From: Marchantia polymorpha subsp. ruderalis
Taxonomy: Eukaryota; Streptophyta; Marchantiopsida; Marchantiales; Marchantiaceae
DNA: 64,000 nt
Assembly: GCA_037833965.1 (NCBI GenBank)
Contig: AP031355.1
Coordinates: forward strand, 27,429,501-27,493,500
Reading direction: 5' to 3'
Position numbers and translations under genes: made by a program. Under the pieces are notes generated by a model. It did no database searches. It was not told where the DNA came from and saw only the letters and a list, made by a program, of their open reading frames with translations. Positions 38,130 through 50,244 of the stretch are shown in pieces (position 1 is the stretch's first letter; every line of letters begins with the position of its first letter).

Positions 38130-38963
38130 AGAGCATTGGCGGAGCAGAATATATATCTTCGCTTTGAATTCAAGCTTGGGACCACCTTTGCTTTACGGTC
38201 AGTGTCGCTACTTCCGGAGCTGCATCTGAGTTGGTTTGATGATTTGAAGGACGAAGAAGTCTTGAAGTTTCCATATGAGATTTATTGCTCTGCTTGCAAG
38301 AGAACTGCAACTAACCGTCAGGCGTTCGCGGAGTTTCTCCCATTGGGAACCACGATGGCAGAAAGATTACTTCGGAAGATTTCGGCTGCTGAAAATGGTA
38401 AAGTGTTGCAAAAAGCTGACCCTGAATTCTGCTGCCCCATTCGCCCTCGTTTAGTTCGTCAACGGTGTAAAGAATCATCCTGTTTTAGACATCACACTGT
38501 ATTCAGTCTCATCTGGGCTGGTCAATTACATCGTACTGCTTCAGTACGGAACTTTTACTCCGGTCTCCGTCTTCGTCCTGTAATCAAATCGAGACTCCTG
38601 TCCAATGTCGCCGCAGCGTCCTGCAGCATTTATCGACACGTTCCATATCCGGGAATGCAGGTGACGGTTACTAGATGGAGGTTCGTTTCTCGAGCTCATT
38701 CGCTCCATCGGGCGGTGGGAGAAGAGACTCCATCCAACTTCACCCTTTCGAAGGATGAAGTTGTGAATTTGTGGTTGGATATCTTCGAGGGCAAACAATC
38801 TGAAATAAGGCGAACTGCTCAATGTTCTCTCTCGTGCTATTCAGTGGTCAGGAACTTTTCACAATCATTTGACAGTTGGATCCTCCCGTCCAGGAATTCG
38901 ACTCTGAGATATTTTAAGAACAAGCTTACAAAGGTTTTGTCTCCGTTTGACACTCGAATCTAA
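38130..38963 (+). CDS. Unidentified 278-codon open frame
   Basis: The frame is open from just after a TAG at 38127 to a stop at 38961, far longer than chance frames at this base composition. No ATG occurs in the first 68 codons, so the beginning could be an exon entered by splicing, or translation could start at the ATG near 38355. The first third is protein-like, with an acidic segment WFDDLKDEEVLKFPYEIYC and a Cys pair. Within it AAATG|GTAAAGT is a possible donor near 38397. The rest is basic and Ser/Arg-rich. No domain, signal peptide or membrane span is recognised and no partner exon was found. It could be an orphan gene, an exon of a larger gene, or a fresh pseudogene. Confidence 0.3.
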   Translation, partial: RALAEQNIYLRFEFKLGTTFALRSVSLLPELHLSWFDDLKDEEVLKFPYEIYCSACKRTATNRQAFAEFLPLGTTMAERLLRKISAAENGKVLQKADPEFCCPIRPRLVRQRCKESSCFRHHTVFSLIWAGQLHRTASVRNFYSGLRLRPVIKSRLLSNVAAASCSIYRHVPYPGMQVTVTRWRFVSRAHSLHRAVGEETPSNFTLSKDEVVNLWLDIFEGKQSEIRRTAQCSLSCYSVVRNFSQSFDSWILPSRNSTLRYFKNKLTKVLSPFDTRI

Positions 38964-41963
38964 TATAAGCTACAGGCCGAAGTTGCTTTCTTGACTCTCC
39001 AACAAGTTGGCCTCTTGAACTTATCTCCGTGTTCATTCTTCATCCTTGGGGAGGAACGAACGAGAAACTTTTCTCTCTCGCTTACAATTGGTTGTTTGCT
39101 CCCGCCGATTTCTGAACTATGGACAATTGCGCTTTTGAAAGGGGAAGGATGCTAAGTGACTATTGCCATTGGCTGGATTATGATAGAAGTCAGAAAACAA
39201 TAACAAAGCAACTGATAAGAGAACAGGTCTCAGAATGATCAGAATTATCTTTCATCAAGACGATCCTCTAATGTGGAGATGATAACTAGAAATTTAATCT
39301 AAATAATATTTGATAATAAAAATCAACTGCATGTTCTTCAATCCACCATTCTAGTGATACTTTTGTGCATGTTCAAAAGAGAAAAAGAAACTCTCCGACC
39401 AACGACGTGCCTACACTTAAAGAACCATCATGCCAACATCAAGTCTCAAGCGGCCCTGATTTTTTTCTCTGAGAGGTGCGTCATCTCCATCTTTCCTTCT
39501 TTTGACCATTCTATAACAGTTTTTGACCCGTCACCGCAATAATCTGCCAGCCGAAGGTGTAGGAGACATCAATCTTGCTTCTGGAAGAAAACTGCAACTT
39601 GCATATTGATAGAATCACATTCATGGGCATGTCATGTCAACATCCGAGGTTTTATCAACTCTCGCCTTAGAAAACAGGAAAACGTTATATGACGAAAACA
39701 TGTCCAAACTTCACATATTCTAAGACTCTTAGTTCGCTTTCATAGGGATAACCAAATACTATAGGAAAAACATAGGAGTTAAACACGTAAGTCTAACCAA
39801 ATGGATAATATGAGGCTAGACCCTATACTATGTAAAGTATTTACACTAAAGTATTCTTACCCTAAAGTATTTCAGAATCGCTAAAGATCTGAAAACTGTC
39901 TACTTAATTGAGGTTCATTCTTAACTAAGATTCAAAAGACCTTCTTATGTCTCGCTTAAAATTTATTACTGATATGATCCAAAATCGTTATCCCCAAATT
40001 ACAATATCCTTTGACGAAGTCTTTCATTAATATGTCGAATTTTTCTCTCATGGATACATAGAACTTCGAATCTAAAATAACGAAGATATATCTCTTCACT
40101 TCATGTAAATCTAGAGGGATGAAAAAATATCCATGCAAAGCAATATGACGTAATGAATTTGTAAACAAAACATATGCAACAATAACCTGGCAGTCTTGGA
40201 TCAAATATATATATCTGATCTAATTTTGCAAGCCTCATATATGAGTATGGTGTAAGATCCAGAGATTTGCAATATTTTATTGTCATTGGATAAAAAGGTC
40301 ATTGAATAAAACGGTTTGGCACTAGTTTCAAGACTTGACAAAGATAAGTTAAGAGTGATGCATGAAAAAGAGTTTGAGTACAGTTTATAATAGTTAATAA
40401 TAATCCTTATTTTTATAATATAAGTGTCAATTAAATACACAACTTTTGTATTTTGATATGTCATTTGCCCACATGTCTATTAATTTACTCTTTTTTTACT
40501 GGATGCCCCCACTATGTATGGAATAGCTCTGACATGGAGACGTGTGCTCTGCACGATTTCTGAGTTCAACAATTTGAAGATATCAGATAGATGAAGCATC
40601 ATTGACTCACGTCCAATATAATACGATAACTATTTTTTGGATTACATTAGTGCGAAAAACACCAAGGCGCTGAGTAGATATATCAAAAGACCGTCAAAAT
40701 TTTAATGATAAGCCAACCGAATGCTAACCAAGTTGGTACAAGAATCAAATCTACCATGTGAAAGTCTCACTTCTGATTAATATGAACACATTGCGTTGAA
40801 AGTTTCTGAACTCCCTCTAAAACCTGACATATTTGCCAGCCCTAGATAAGTATTTGTGATTTGGCGGACGCTCTTTACGCCCTCTTCCAAATGCCAACAA
40901 ATTAGCCATCCATCTCGTGTTCGACGCCAACACCTAGCTACAAACATAGTGAAATCTTTCCTTCTAATGGATCATGGAAAACTTCTTTAGATTTTGGCTT
41001 TTTTTTTCAACGAAACCCGCATTTACAAATGGACAAAAAGGAATCCAGTTAGTGTTCTTATTTGGAGCCCCACGACGTCTCCTTCTTCTTGCCGGTTGCA
41101 AATCTTATGTTAGCGAAGAATGTGGGAGACTGAAAACATTTCGAGATGTACACCTCAACTACTTCAACTTCAATGTTGTGTGGACATCCTTCTCCTGTCC
41201 TAATTCCCTCAAGGTCCCCGAAAATGTAGGATCTGTAGTCAAATGTCTCCTTGAAAACCAAAAGCAAACAGCAGCTAAATCCAAGTCGGTGCTATATTTG
41301 GGACAAAGGCTCATTCTACTCACCTCCACGAAGCGTGAGATGATCTTTCCTCGTCACGAGTTAATCCCATGGCGTCACTCTATCGGCCGTGCTCTCAGAA
41401 ACCGCTTATCGAGGGCGAGGAATTTCTTCTCGAGCGATCCCGCCATCCTCCAATGCAAACAGTTCCTGATATGCACTTTCTCCTTAGAGCAGCAACGATT
41501 TCGATTTTGCAAGCTCTAGATAGAAAAGAAACGTGCTGCAATCTAATCCAAGCGATTAATGGGCAGGACATACACCTTTAGATGTTGGATCTGCTTACAC
41601 TCAACTGGTCCAAAGAGTGTTCAGCCCACCACACCTCCCCCCTCCAACCTACACATTTGCATGAAGGTACTCACCATCTTGAAGTCAGGGTGCAAATGAA
41701 ACTTTCATTATGGTGCTCTATTTTAATCTACTACTTTGTATGAGTCATAATCATTGATATATTATAGTTTAAGATTTGTTGCAAAGTCTGATGAGCCCGA
41801 GATCGGATTTTATTTGTAAGAAATTCAATTTTAAAAGTTTTCAATATTTCAAAAAGGATACAGAAAATGTGACGAAGAGATCAATTTAGAAGGTAATGGA
41901 TGAATTATGACATGGCTGACATATTATTCGATATTAATAAAACGTTAACTTAAAGAACAACAA
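38964..41963. other. Mostly AT-rich intergenic stretch
   Basis: The region from 39.2 to 40.5 kb is AT-rich. A 181-codon plus-strand frame with an ATG at 40974 ends at 41519. A frame of that length is expected about once by chance in a window like this, and the predicted product has no known domain. I do not call it a gene. Confidence 0.35.
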
Positions 41964-42035
41964 GCGTTTGTAGTCCAACGGTTAGGATAATTGCCTTCCA
42001 AGCAATAGACCCGGGTTCGACTCCCGGCAGACGCA
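41964..42035 (+). tRNA. tRNA-Gly (anticodon TCC)
   Basis: A complete cloverleaf is present. The acceptor GCGTTTG pairs with CAGACGC (one G-T pair), with discriminator A. The anticodon arm is ATTGC-CTTCCAA-GCAAT, which gives anticodon TCC, reading GGA for glycine. The T arm contains GGTTCGACTCC, a perfect B box. There is no intron and CCA is not encoded. It matches the plant nuclear tRNA-Gly type; the chloroplast gene of the same anticodon is interrupted by an intron. No T-run lies directly behind it; the first TTTT is about 80 bases downstream, so the primary transcript may have a long trailer. Confidence 0.95.
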
Positions 42036-45000
42036 TGGCGATGACGAAATTAGACAACTGGCAGGTCGCCTGGCCTGCCCATCTCCAGAAAGGAGTAAAT
42101 CTGTCTGACGAGCCATCCCTTTTGATTTTCTGTCTTTCTGCTGTTGGGAATGCCTCCGCGCTATCATTTTCCCCAGAACCGATTCCAATGGCAGTGGATA
42201 TGCTATCACGCTTGAAGAATTACTTAAATGCATGAGACTATGGTTAACTTGTTAATTGTGATGTTGTACCTTTTCTAAGGTAAAATCTGTATGTTTGCCT
42301 ATCGACAGCAACAAAGCCAACCGCGGTCAGACACTGAATTCAACATTGTGGTCACTGGTTTCAACTAATCATGGTTGATACTGGAGATTTTTAACCCCTG
42401 GAGATTCAGAACTGTTGTGCCCAGAACAAAATAATGTTTACACTGTAGACTATCTCAATTCCTTATCCTTATTCCAGATTCATATGGAAGGACCTATCTA
42501 TGATATGACACGTGTTCTTTGGTGTAATGTGCCGTTTATTGTCATCCACCTTTGAAGTGGTGACGGGTACAATGATCCAGGAAGATAGCAACAACCGCAG
42601 AAGGATTCTTAAAAGATGGGAGAATCCAAGAGTTTAGGTGTGTCGGACTTTTTACCCCAGGACTCGACCCATGGTTGTGAGATAAGTGTGATCTCCAGTA
42701 GAAATAGCCTCCAATCAGCACCCCCTAGAAATGCGACTTATGTAGAACTGTTTCAGTTTTGTAAACATTGGAACATTTATGCTGGACCAGACCTTCCGAC
42801 TTGTAGAGAGCTTGTGAGTACAGGGCAACATTGGGTTCATCACACATCAACTGCTATATAAGTGAGTCCATCGATAAAGGCAGGACAATTGCGTCTTGTC
42901 ATCTATGTTGAAGCCGTGTCAAGCTACGAATAAAACAGTTGATGTCTTTTTCAATCACATATCGTTGATCATATTATACAGTCCAGGAAATCTGAGACTT
43001 GCGAAATTGACAGAAGACGAGGTTTCGGAGGTCGTTGCCCCACATAAAGTTGGACACATTCAGTTGAAAGAGGTGGAACGTGGAAAGACAAGTATGAAAT
43101 TGAATGTCAAGCATAATATAAGTCTACGTATATACTTTATAACTATTGTACCTTACATGCTGCGTGTGTCAACGGTGCTTTGTGATCTGCATTTCCTGAT
43201 TTCTCACACGTTTACATGGAAATCAAACTACTTTACAGCTTTTGACGTTGAGGTTAGGAATATGGACTTAACGCCCTTTTCTATGTCAGCGTGATACATG
43301 CCGAGCAGGACCGATGACAGTCAAGTTTGTCAGTCCAAATTTTACTCAAGACAACCCTTTGGTAGGTTTCCATGCATCTGTAGTACTATTAGCACCAATG
43401 GCGCTCTCCAAACATTGACTGCCAAACCATAATTACAGTGACCCTTCAGGATTTAGTTGCAAAACAGGATTTCTTAATCATATCATAACAGTTGACTTTC
43501 TACTTGCAATATAAACTTTAAAAAAATGCATGTCACAAAACTAAAAAGTATTGCATGGAACATTGAAAAATTCTCTCCGCCTTGCTCACTAGAACTTGTC
43601 AAGAAGAGAAAGCTCAACAAAAGGAAACACATTTTCATCCCTAGCTGTTCTCTCACTTTTGAAATGTGGGCGAAAATATTGAAAAAAATAGAGAAAAAAT
43701 TTTATTTCTGAAACGCATTTTCCAAGTAATGGAGGGATCAATTACAGAACAGAAGCACCATGCACGATCTAGAAAAGCAAGACGGAATATGTGGCCGGAG
43801 TGTTGTATGTTTGAGGAAGGTGCATTGTGCATTTTAACGAACCCAAGGGTCGTGGGTTTGGTCTTGGGTGGGTCCTGGCTGACACCACCAGAGTATTGAT
43901 AGTAAAGCTGAAAGCTCAAAGTACAGTCCATCCCACTTGACTTGGACTGACCCAGGAACTCCAAGAACTGCAGAATATCGAGAGCAGGTATACTCAATAT
44001 CACTACAAGCGAAACATTACTTGAAGACGAGGATGAGTCAGTTGACAACGCCCCTGTTATGCTTATCATGGTGCGGCCGAATCGTGGAGGAGGGGGACAA
44101 GTGGATATCATACATGATGGGAAGACCCCATTAAGCCGGGAACACTAGTTAATCATACCACGCAGACGTAGATCTGCAAGATGCGATTCTCTCTTACACC
44201 ACCCACTATGTCACTAGTATCTCGCTTTGGTTGCTGCTGAATCAAGATGCAGTGTAAAAATCCTTTGCACTTCAGTACCCTCAATACTGAACGGCCTCAC
44301 AGCCTCTCAAGGTACCGAACGTACGTTCCGGGGTTGGGATAGATGCTACACTTAAGATCCAGCACTAATCCACGCTGTCATGGATCTAAAGACTCTCCTG
44401 TTTCCCTAGCTTAGTGATATATGTCTGGAGATAGTACGATCTCCGTTATAGTCTAGATCAGGATGATGTAAGCTTGTTCGATAGGAGGAAACGTAATCTG
44501 ATGTAGCGTTGGTCGCGACAAGAAACGAACTGCAAAGTCCTTACGTTGGTTTGGTGTGGAAACTTTTGAGACTCTACTACTTTAGTCTACGAAGAAGCAG
44601 GAAAAAACCCCGAGGCTTCGGAACTATGGCAGGACTTAAGCCCCGTGTGGGACATGACGTCAACACGTAGTCCATAATTGTTTCCTCACAAGGACAAAGG
44701 TCCGGGATAAGGTTCAACTTTGACACGGTTACTCTTCCTCGCAAGAACTCCAGTGTCCCAACAAGTGCCTTAGTTGCCCCATATCTCCACATGGCAATCG
44801 TACCCGGGTTCTGTCAGACCTCTAAGATGGAAGTGCCACCTCCGAACCGTACTCTTAGGCTGTCGATAGCCACTGGCCTGGAAAGGTAAGGTTTCTTCTA
44901 TTATCCTCGTCTGGTTGCACTATCTAGCGTGTTCTAGATAGATGAGTTCCTTTGAGTCAATCTTGTCTCTGAAGCAAGGTATGTCGTTGGTCCACTTACA

Positions 45001-45438
45001 CACGGTGCCCGAACACAGATCCAAGACTGGTAGAATGAGGAAGTTCTCCATTTCAGTCGGACGTGCATGAGTGGTGGTTCTAACGATACCCTGTTGGTTG
45101 TCCCAATTACAGTAATCTGAGTTTGTACTGCATGCACGCTGGCAAGGAGATCTGCAAGTATTAAGTCGTGTTTAGATGGATGAGGTTGTTAGTTGATAAA
45201 CGGTTACGGTGAATGTTGACCAGCATCAGGGTGAACAAAATCTGCCGGTCTTTTGAATTAGTGATTATTCAGCAACACGCTAGAAAGTTTGAAATATCTG
45301 CGTCTAGGAGCTCAAAAGATCGTTGCTTTCTGCATAATAACACTCTGAGTTTATCGGAACAAGAACAGGAGATGTGTATGTACAAGAACAGGGGTACAAC
45401 AGAATACACAGTCTTAGTCTATGTCTGTTCTCTTGATC
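42036..45438. other. Intergenic stretch with possible element debris
   Basis: Several frames of 80-150 codons exist, none with a recognisable domain. The plus strand around 44015-44130 reads LEDEDESVDNAPVMLI, an acidic stretch of the sort found between integrase and reverse transcriptase of copia elements, but that is weak. If the minus-strand copia remnant at 45.6 kb kept a 3' LTR, it would lie in 44.2-45.5 kb; I could not delimit one. Confidence 0.35.
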
Positions 45439-45471
45439 TTCTCGTAGTCTATGTAGCATAGACTACGAGAA
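45439..45471. repeat. Perfect inverted repeat, 15-bp arms
   Basis: TTCTCGTAGTCTATG at 45439-45453 is the exact reverse complement of 45457-45471, with spacer TAG. It lies just beyond the 3' end of the minus-strand copia remnant. Confidence 0.9.
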
Positions 45472-45589
45472 ATTATCGTGAATAAGAGGTAGTGAGGTCC
45501 CGAGAGACTTCATTACGTACGTATGCAGGTTTTTATTATCTCACTGAATGATTCCCGCTAGTTGTAGCAAGTATAAAACCGTGGTACTA

Positions 45590-45915
45590 GTGTCAAACTT
45601 TTGGTCAATAGATCTGCAACCATATCTATGGTTCGGTGGCATTCTTGACAATCTAACCTGGCTAGTTGCTAGACAAGGTGGTACCTAGTGCCTACATGTT
45701 TGGATCGGTCGTCGAACTTAGTGGGTACTACCATTGCCAAGAAGATATAACAAAGTAAAATGGTAGTACCTCTTTATTTCGTAAATGCAAAACAGTAAGA
45801 AACTTCATGGACCATTTTGCTTCTGTATCACACAGACTTAACAAAATATTTTCTGCTTCCTTGCTGGATAAGGAAATCAAATGTTGTCGGTTGGACTATC
45901 AAGTGATTGATTACT
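45590..45915 (-). mobile_element. Decayed Ty1/copia RNase H end
   Basis: Three minus-strand segments in conserved order match the C-terminal RNase H region of plant copia polyproteins. LISLSSKEAENILLSLCDTE resembles 'TVSLSSTEAEY-ALS-A--E'. Next comes KFDDRSKHVGTRYHLV, resembling 'FH-RSKHID-RYHFV'. Last is TIDMVADLLTKSL, resembling 'T-DMVADLLTK-L'. The segments lie in different frames and are broken by stops, so the copy is inactive. The orientation is opposite to the gag remnant at 6.2 kb. Upstream polymerase and integrase parts should lie at higher coordinates but are too decayed to read with confidence. Confidence 0.65.
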
Positions 45916-46947
45916 CCAAAAAACACTAACCCAATGAAGATACTTCTTATATTGTTATTCTACTCACAAGATCTTTCTTTCAGTCCATGTTGCAATGTCA
46001 TGGAGTCTCGTATTCCTGTAGACGCAGTTTCATTTTTCACTTGAACTTTGATCTTGATAGTGATCACACAGATGAGGGCATCAAAGCATCTCCGGATTAA
46101 TGCTGCACCATCACGCCAATTTGTGATAGATCCTTCTTGAAGAGGTCTTATTGATTCGTCTCTTGATGTGACTTCGGCTTATGTTTACCATCGTCAATCA
46201 CACGAAAGACGTGCTCACCTTGATATTCATCATGAGGGTACCAATCATCATCGAGTACCCAGTCAAAGATAGGCCATGTGTGGATAACAAAGTGTCGTTT
46301 AGTTTCTCGAGGGATAGAAACATACAATGATTTTTATCGGGTAGTCATAAATCCTGTTGAATGTCGATGATGTCAAACCGTCAACCGAATGCTTGGTGGT
46401 AGCCAAGCATCCTTCTAAAGGAAGATGAGTTCTTTCAACACCATGGGCTCATAGTCTCGATCACTTTGCTTTGTTTCAAATTGCCGTCTCTAGTATGTAA
46501 CAGCGAGTGGGGAGGCGTGCCTCTCCGGTTTCAGTAGCCAATGTGTCCCGATTTGGACATTGTGGCAACTACACAAATTATTCTTATTATATATTAGTTT
46601 GAGCTTATACGGAATGAAGTTGGCAGAATTTGTTTGAGAACTCACCAGCAGATTGGATCTCTTTTTTCAAATATGATCAAATCATAATAGATGCAGAATT
46701 CTATTTCCAACTGATTGTTTGCATTGGATTTCAAGTCAGTCCCTTTCTTCCGGTTCTTTGGATGCATGTGTCTCAGTTCCTCTATCTTGTTGATGAACAT
46801 GACCAGGAGGACTAACCAAATGAACGAACACAAAACCTACGAAAGTGATCATCTAAAAAATAGCTCCTGATGTCCCAAGAGTCCTGAATACATGCTCCTA
46901 AGTGTGTTAGCTACCATACTCTTAGATACCAACTGGCCTACCATATA

Positions 46948-47358
46948 TTGAATAGGCAGTGGGTTAGTGTTATCGCCAACCCAGAGACCTACACGAATAC
47001 TGAACACTCAAAACATCTTCAGACAGCTACCTACGAACCGCTAGAAAAATTTGCGCTAAATGTGCAGTACCAACCTTTGGCAGAATGCATAATCAAGCTG
47101 GCGTTTACGTGTAACCACGTCGGACGTTCAGTTGCTCAGTTGTCACTGTTCCATATGCTCTACGGCTATAGCGTAAGCTATGAAACAATCTTGGCTCGAT
47201 ACCCTTTTCAGAATCTTCTTTATTTAATTTGTTGTCACAGAAACAAGCAGCTGCGGGAAAATAAGTTTTGCAAGAGACTTTGCCACTGTTTGCATATCGT
47301 CATATGTATACGTCTGAAGACAGTCTCACTCTCCGTTGACATGTCAAATATCACTTGA
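46948..47358 (+). mobile_element. Possible integrase-like remnant
   Basis: A 136-codon frame contains IIKLAFTCNHVGRSVAQLS followed by LFHMLYGYS. This echoes the 'A-F-YN---H-S---SPFEL-YG--P' segment near the end of retroelement integrase cores, but key residues (Asn, Pro) differ and the flanks do not match. It may be a decayed Ty3/gypsy or copia integrase or a coincidence. No catalytic D-D-E residues could be placed. Confidence 0.2.
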
Positions 47359-50223
47359 ACATCCTCAGTCCTGTGCATGATGATGAAAGAAAATTGAATC
47401 ACAGGCAATTAGCAAGCATAAGGGTATGTACACTTTACAGAGGTCTTCATGAATATCTTGCAGCAACGTTTATGACTGAGAGCATGTCCACAGCCGTCGA
47501 GGCCTCTGTCGATGCCAGCTTTGTGCTTCTCGAATAAAACGACGGCGTTGAATCTGGATGAATCAAGACACGAAAGATGAAAGCAAAAGAACATGGACAA
47601 TTATAAAAAGAAAAGGGCCTCGTGATATTTAGGAATCTGATTCCGACCCTTTTGCAAAAGACATGGTTGGCATGAGACTGCGAGCTGGCCTCCCCATCCA
47701 AAGATCTTAAAGTCATCATTCCTTACTTCAATTCTCGCTAAAATTTAACAAACTTATATCACGAAAAAATATCAACATCAACCTTTACAGGAGAAGAACC
47801 TTCATTGTAAACCATTCTCGTGGTACTTCTACGTATTCGAATGGATGTGCTCAACGTATCAAGGATAGTACGAGATGACGTATGAAGATGAGTTGCTACT
47901 ACTGTACTCATTATTCCAGGGAAGCTCTAAACATGACGGATGTGATGAATGGCCCCCACTATGAGAGCATAACAGGACAGCGGGTGCCAAATTGGACAAA
48001 TGAAAGTAGGGACAGCGATCCCTGCCATACAGTTCCTACGACTTTTGTAGGTATACACCTCAATCAGAGAAAAGATACTTAATACGTGTCATATCACCTC
48101 ATACTGGGGAGAAAGCGGATGACATAGAGAAAGACCGGACACAATATGAACAGAGAGAACCAAAATAGCGTTAATAACAAAAGAGGCCCCAATGGAGAAG
48201 GGAGCTATCAAGTGTCCTTAACTTGAAGTAAATATCTTGTGGTGGAGGAGCTCCTACAACTTAGATACTGTGTATCACTCCCACCACAATGATATACTAA
48301 ACTGAGTTGACTATACCATAGCGTGACTATTTACAGAGGAATACATTGCACACGTAGCCTATCTCCTCTTCTCGCGTGAAGCATGTTATGAAAAGAGTAT
48401 ATACTTAACTCGCACAACACGATGAATTATGCTCTTACCTCAATGTGCCACTTTATTTCATCTCAACGTGAATGCAAATATGATATTGTCCTCCTGATGT
48501 TTTCAAAATAGACGGTTTTTATTTACGAACTTTAAACCGAACTTGATCTCAGTACTATCCCATAAGTTTAGTGAAGGTCAAGATAATGAGAAAAGTCAAG
48601 ACGTTATCAAAATAAATGCTATTCCATGTTTTATTTTATGTTCACACATATAATAGTGACGGAATTATCAATATGGAGTAGCACTCTCCATCAAGATGAA
48701 TGCTAATCCAGATTATTTTAATGGTACCACAAATAATAGTGACTAAATTATCAATAATAACTTACAATCTTTATCAATGAACGTATTGATGTTTTCGCTG
48801 TGATACGCTTTGGTGTTGAGGTAGTTGTGTTTTCTGAGGCGAAGTTATTTGCTCGTCACCAGCCTACAAAGAGTCTCGAGACTAACTTAACCCAAAAGCC
48901 TCGATTTTTCGTCAAATTGAACGAAAATTATCACATGTTTGTTGATAATTTCAAATCTGGAGGTAGCTTTAATATAACACTACAATGGAGCTTTGTAGCA
49001 AACCATATGGTCCCTCACGTCCGCAATAATGTATCCAAACGCATGATCATCTAGTCTCATGATGTGTCAAATCTTGTTATTCCCTTTGATGTAAATTTAG
49101 CTCACTTTGACACTGACATGTACATTGGCGCAAACCCGTAAAAGTCCATCCTGGCGTTAATTCGAGGAAGAGACTTCGGCAAGAGCATCTATTGACACAA
49201 CGTCATCACAAGTATTGTTGAACACGATTGGCGGCAAGGCGATCCCTAGTAATATTTTGCGACCAAAGCGGTTCCTGGGCTTATACAACGTCCAATACAC
49301 TTTCGACGCGTGTGACCTGCAAGCATTTTTGCTTTTCTTATTATAATAATAATTTTTATTATACCTATTCTGACGGCTCCACGTGGTGTACTCTTTGTAT
49401 AATTTTGATACATCGTTCTCATCTCGGCAACAGGACACGTGGTTTTTCTGCTTCACGCCTACACTGATGTATAAAATATACGTCCCATTGAAAGAATTCT
49501 TTTTCGGCTTTTTTCCACAAGTATGCGTTATACTTCACAAGTTCCATCCTATTGTGCACATATAACATGCCAGCCGTCCAATATCATTCCTCTACACTGG
49601 AAAGCAAAAATTGCAAAGCCCTCTTGTTCACGAGGTAAGGAATAGTCATTGATTCCTCATTATCAAGCTCAAAAATCTGTAGGTCTGACGAGCAATTACA
49701 TATATTCGGCGAAAGAAAAAAGTCTGCAGAAGAGATGAAGACTATCTTGACCAGACTTCATCTTAAGATAGCTTGACCAGACTCTCAAAGACCCCAAAAG
49801 GCCATAGCCTTGCACTGATTCGCCCGAGGATTAAGGTGAATTGACTCGAACATCTGATTTTTTATGAACAACGAATGGGCCGACCGATCGAATTTTGAAG
49901 CCTGGCACGGTAAGTGCAGGGAAAGGTTTTAATGCTTGCGTAGCTTGAAACCCAGAGCTCAGAGGATACGCAGGGCTCATCCTGTCTCCACGTGAGAAGT
50001 TCGTTTGGATCGATGCTTTGCAAAAACCAGCACGCCATCGAATTTGTTCCGAGGACATCCATCGATTCGATCTCTTGTAGCGGTCGTGAGAACACATATC
50101 GTATCTCCCATGTTGCATGAAAAAGTCGATCCACGGTGTAAAGTCAAGCCCATGGAGATTCAAAAAGCTCTCCCGGGTCCTGAAAGGTGAAAAAAACATT
50201 GCCGAGTTCTGAGAGGCTCGACC

Positions 50224-50244
50224 GAGAGAGAGAGAGAGAGAGAG
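50224..50244. repeat. (GA)n microsatellite
   Basis: An uninterrupted GA run of about ten units. No coding context. Confidence 0.95.

Noticed and set aside
40974..41519. 181-codon ATG frame on the plus strand
   Set aside because: A frame of this length is expected about once by chance in 64 kb, and the product has no recognisable domain.
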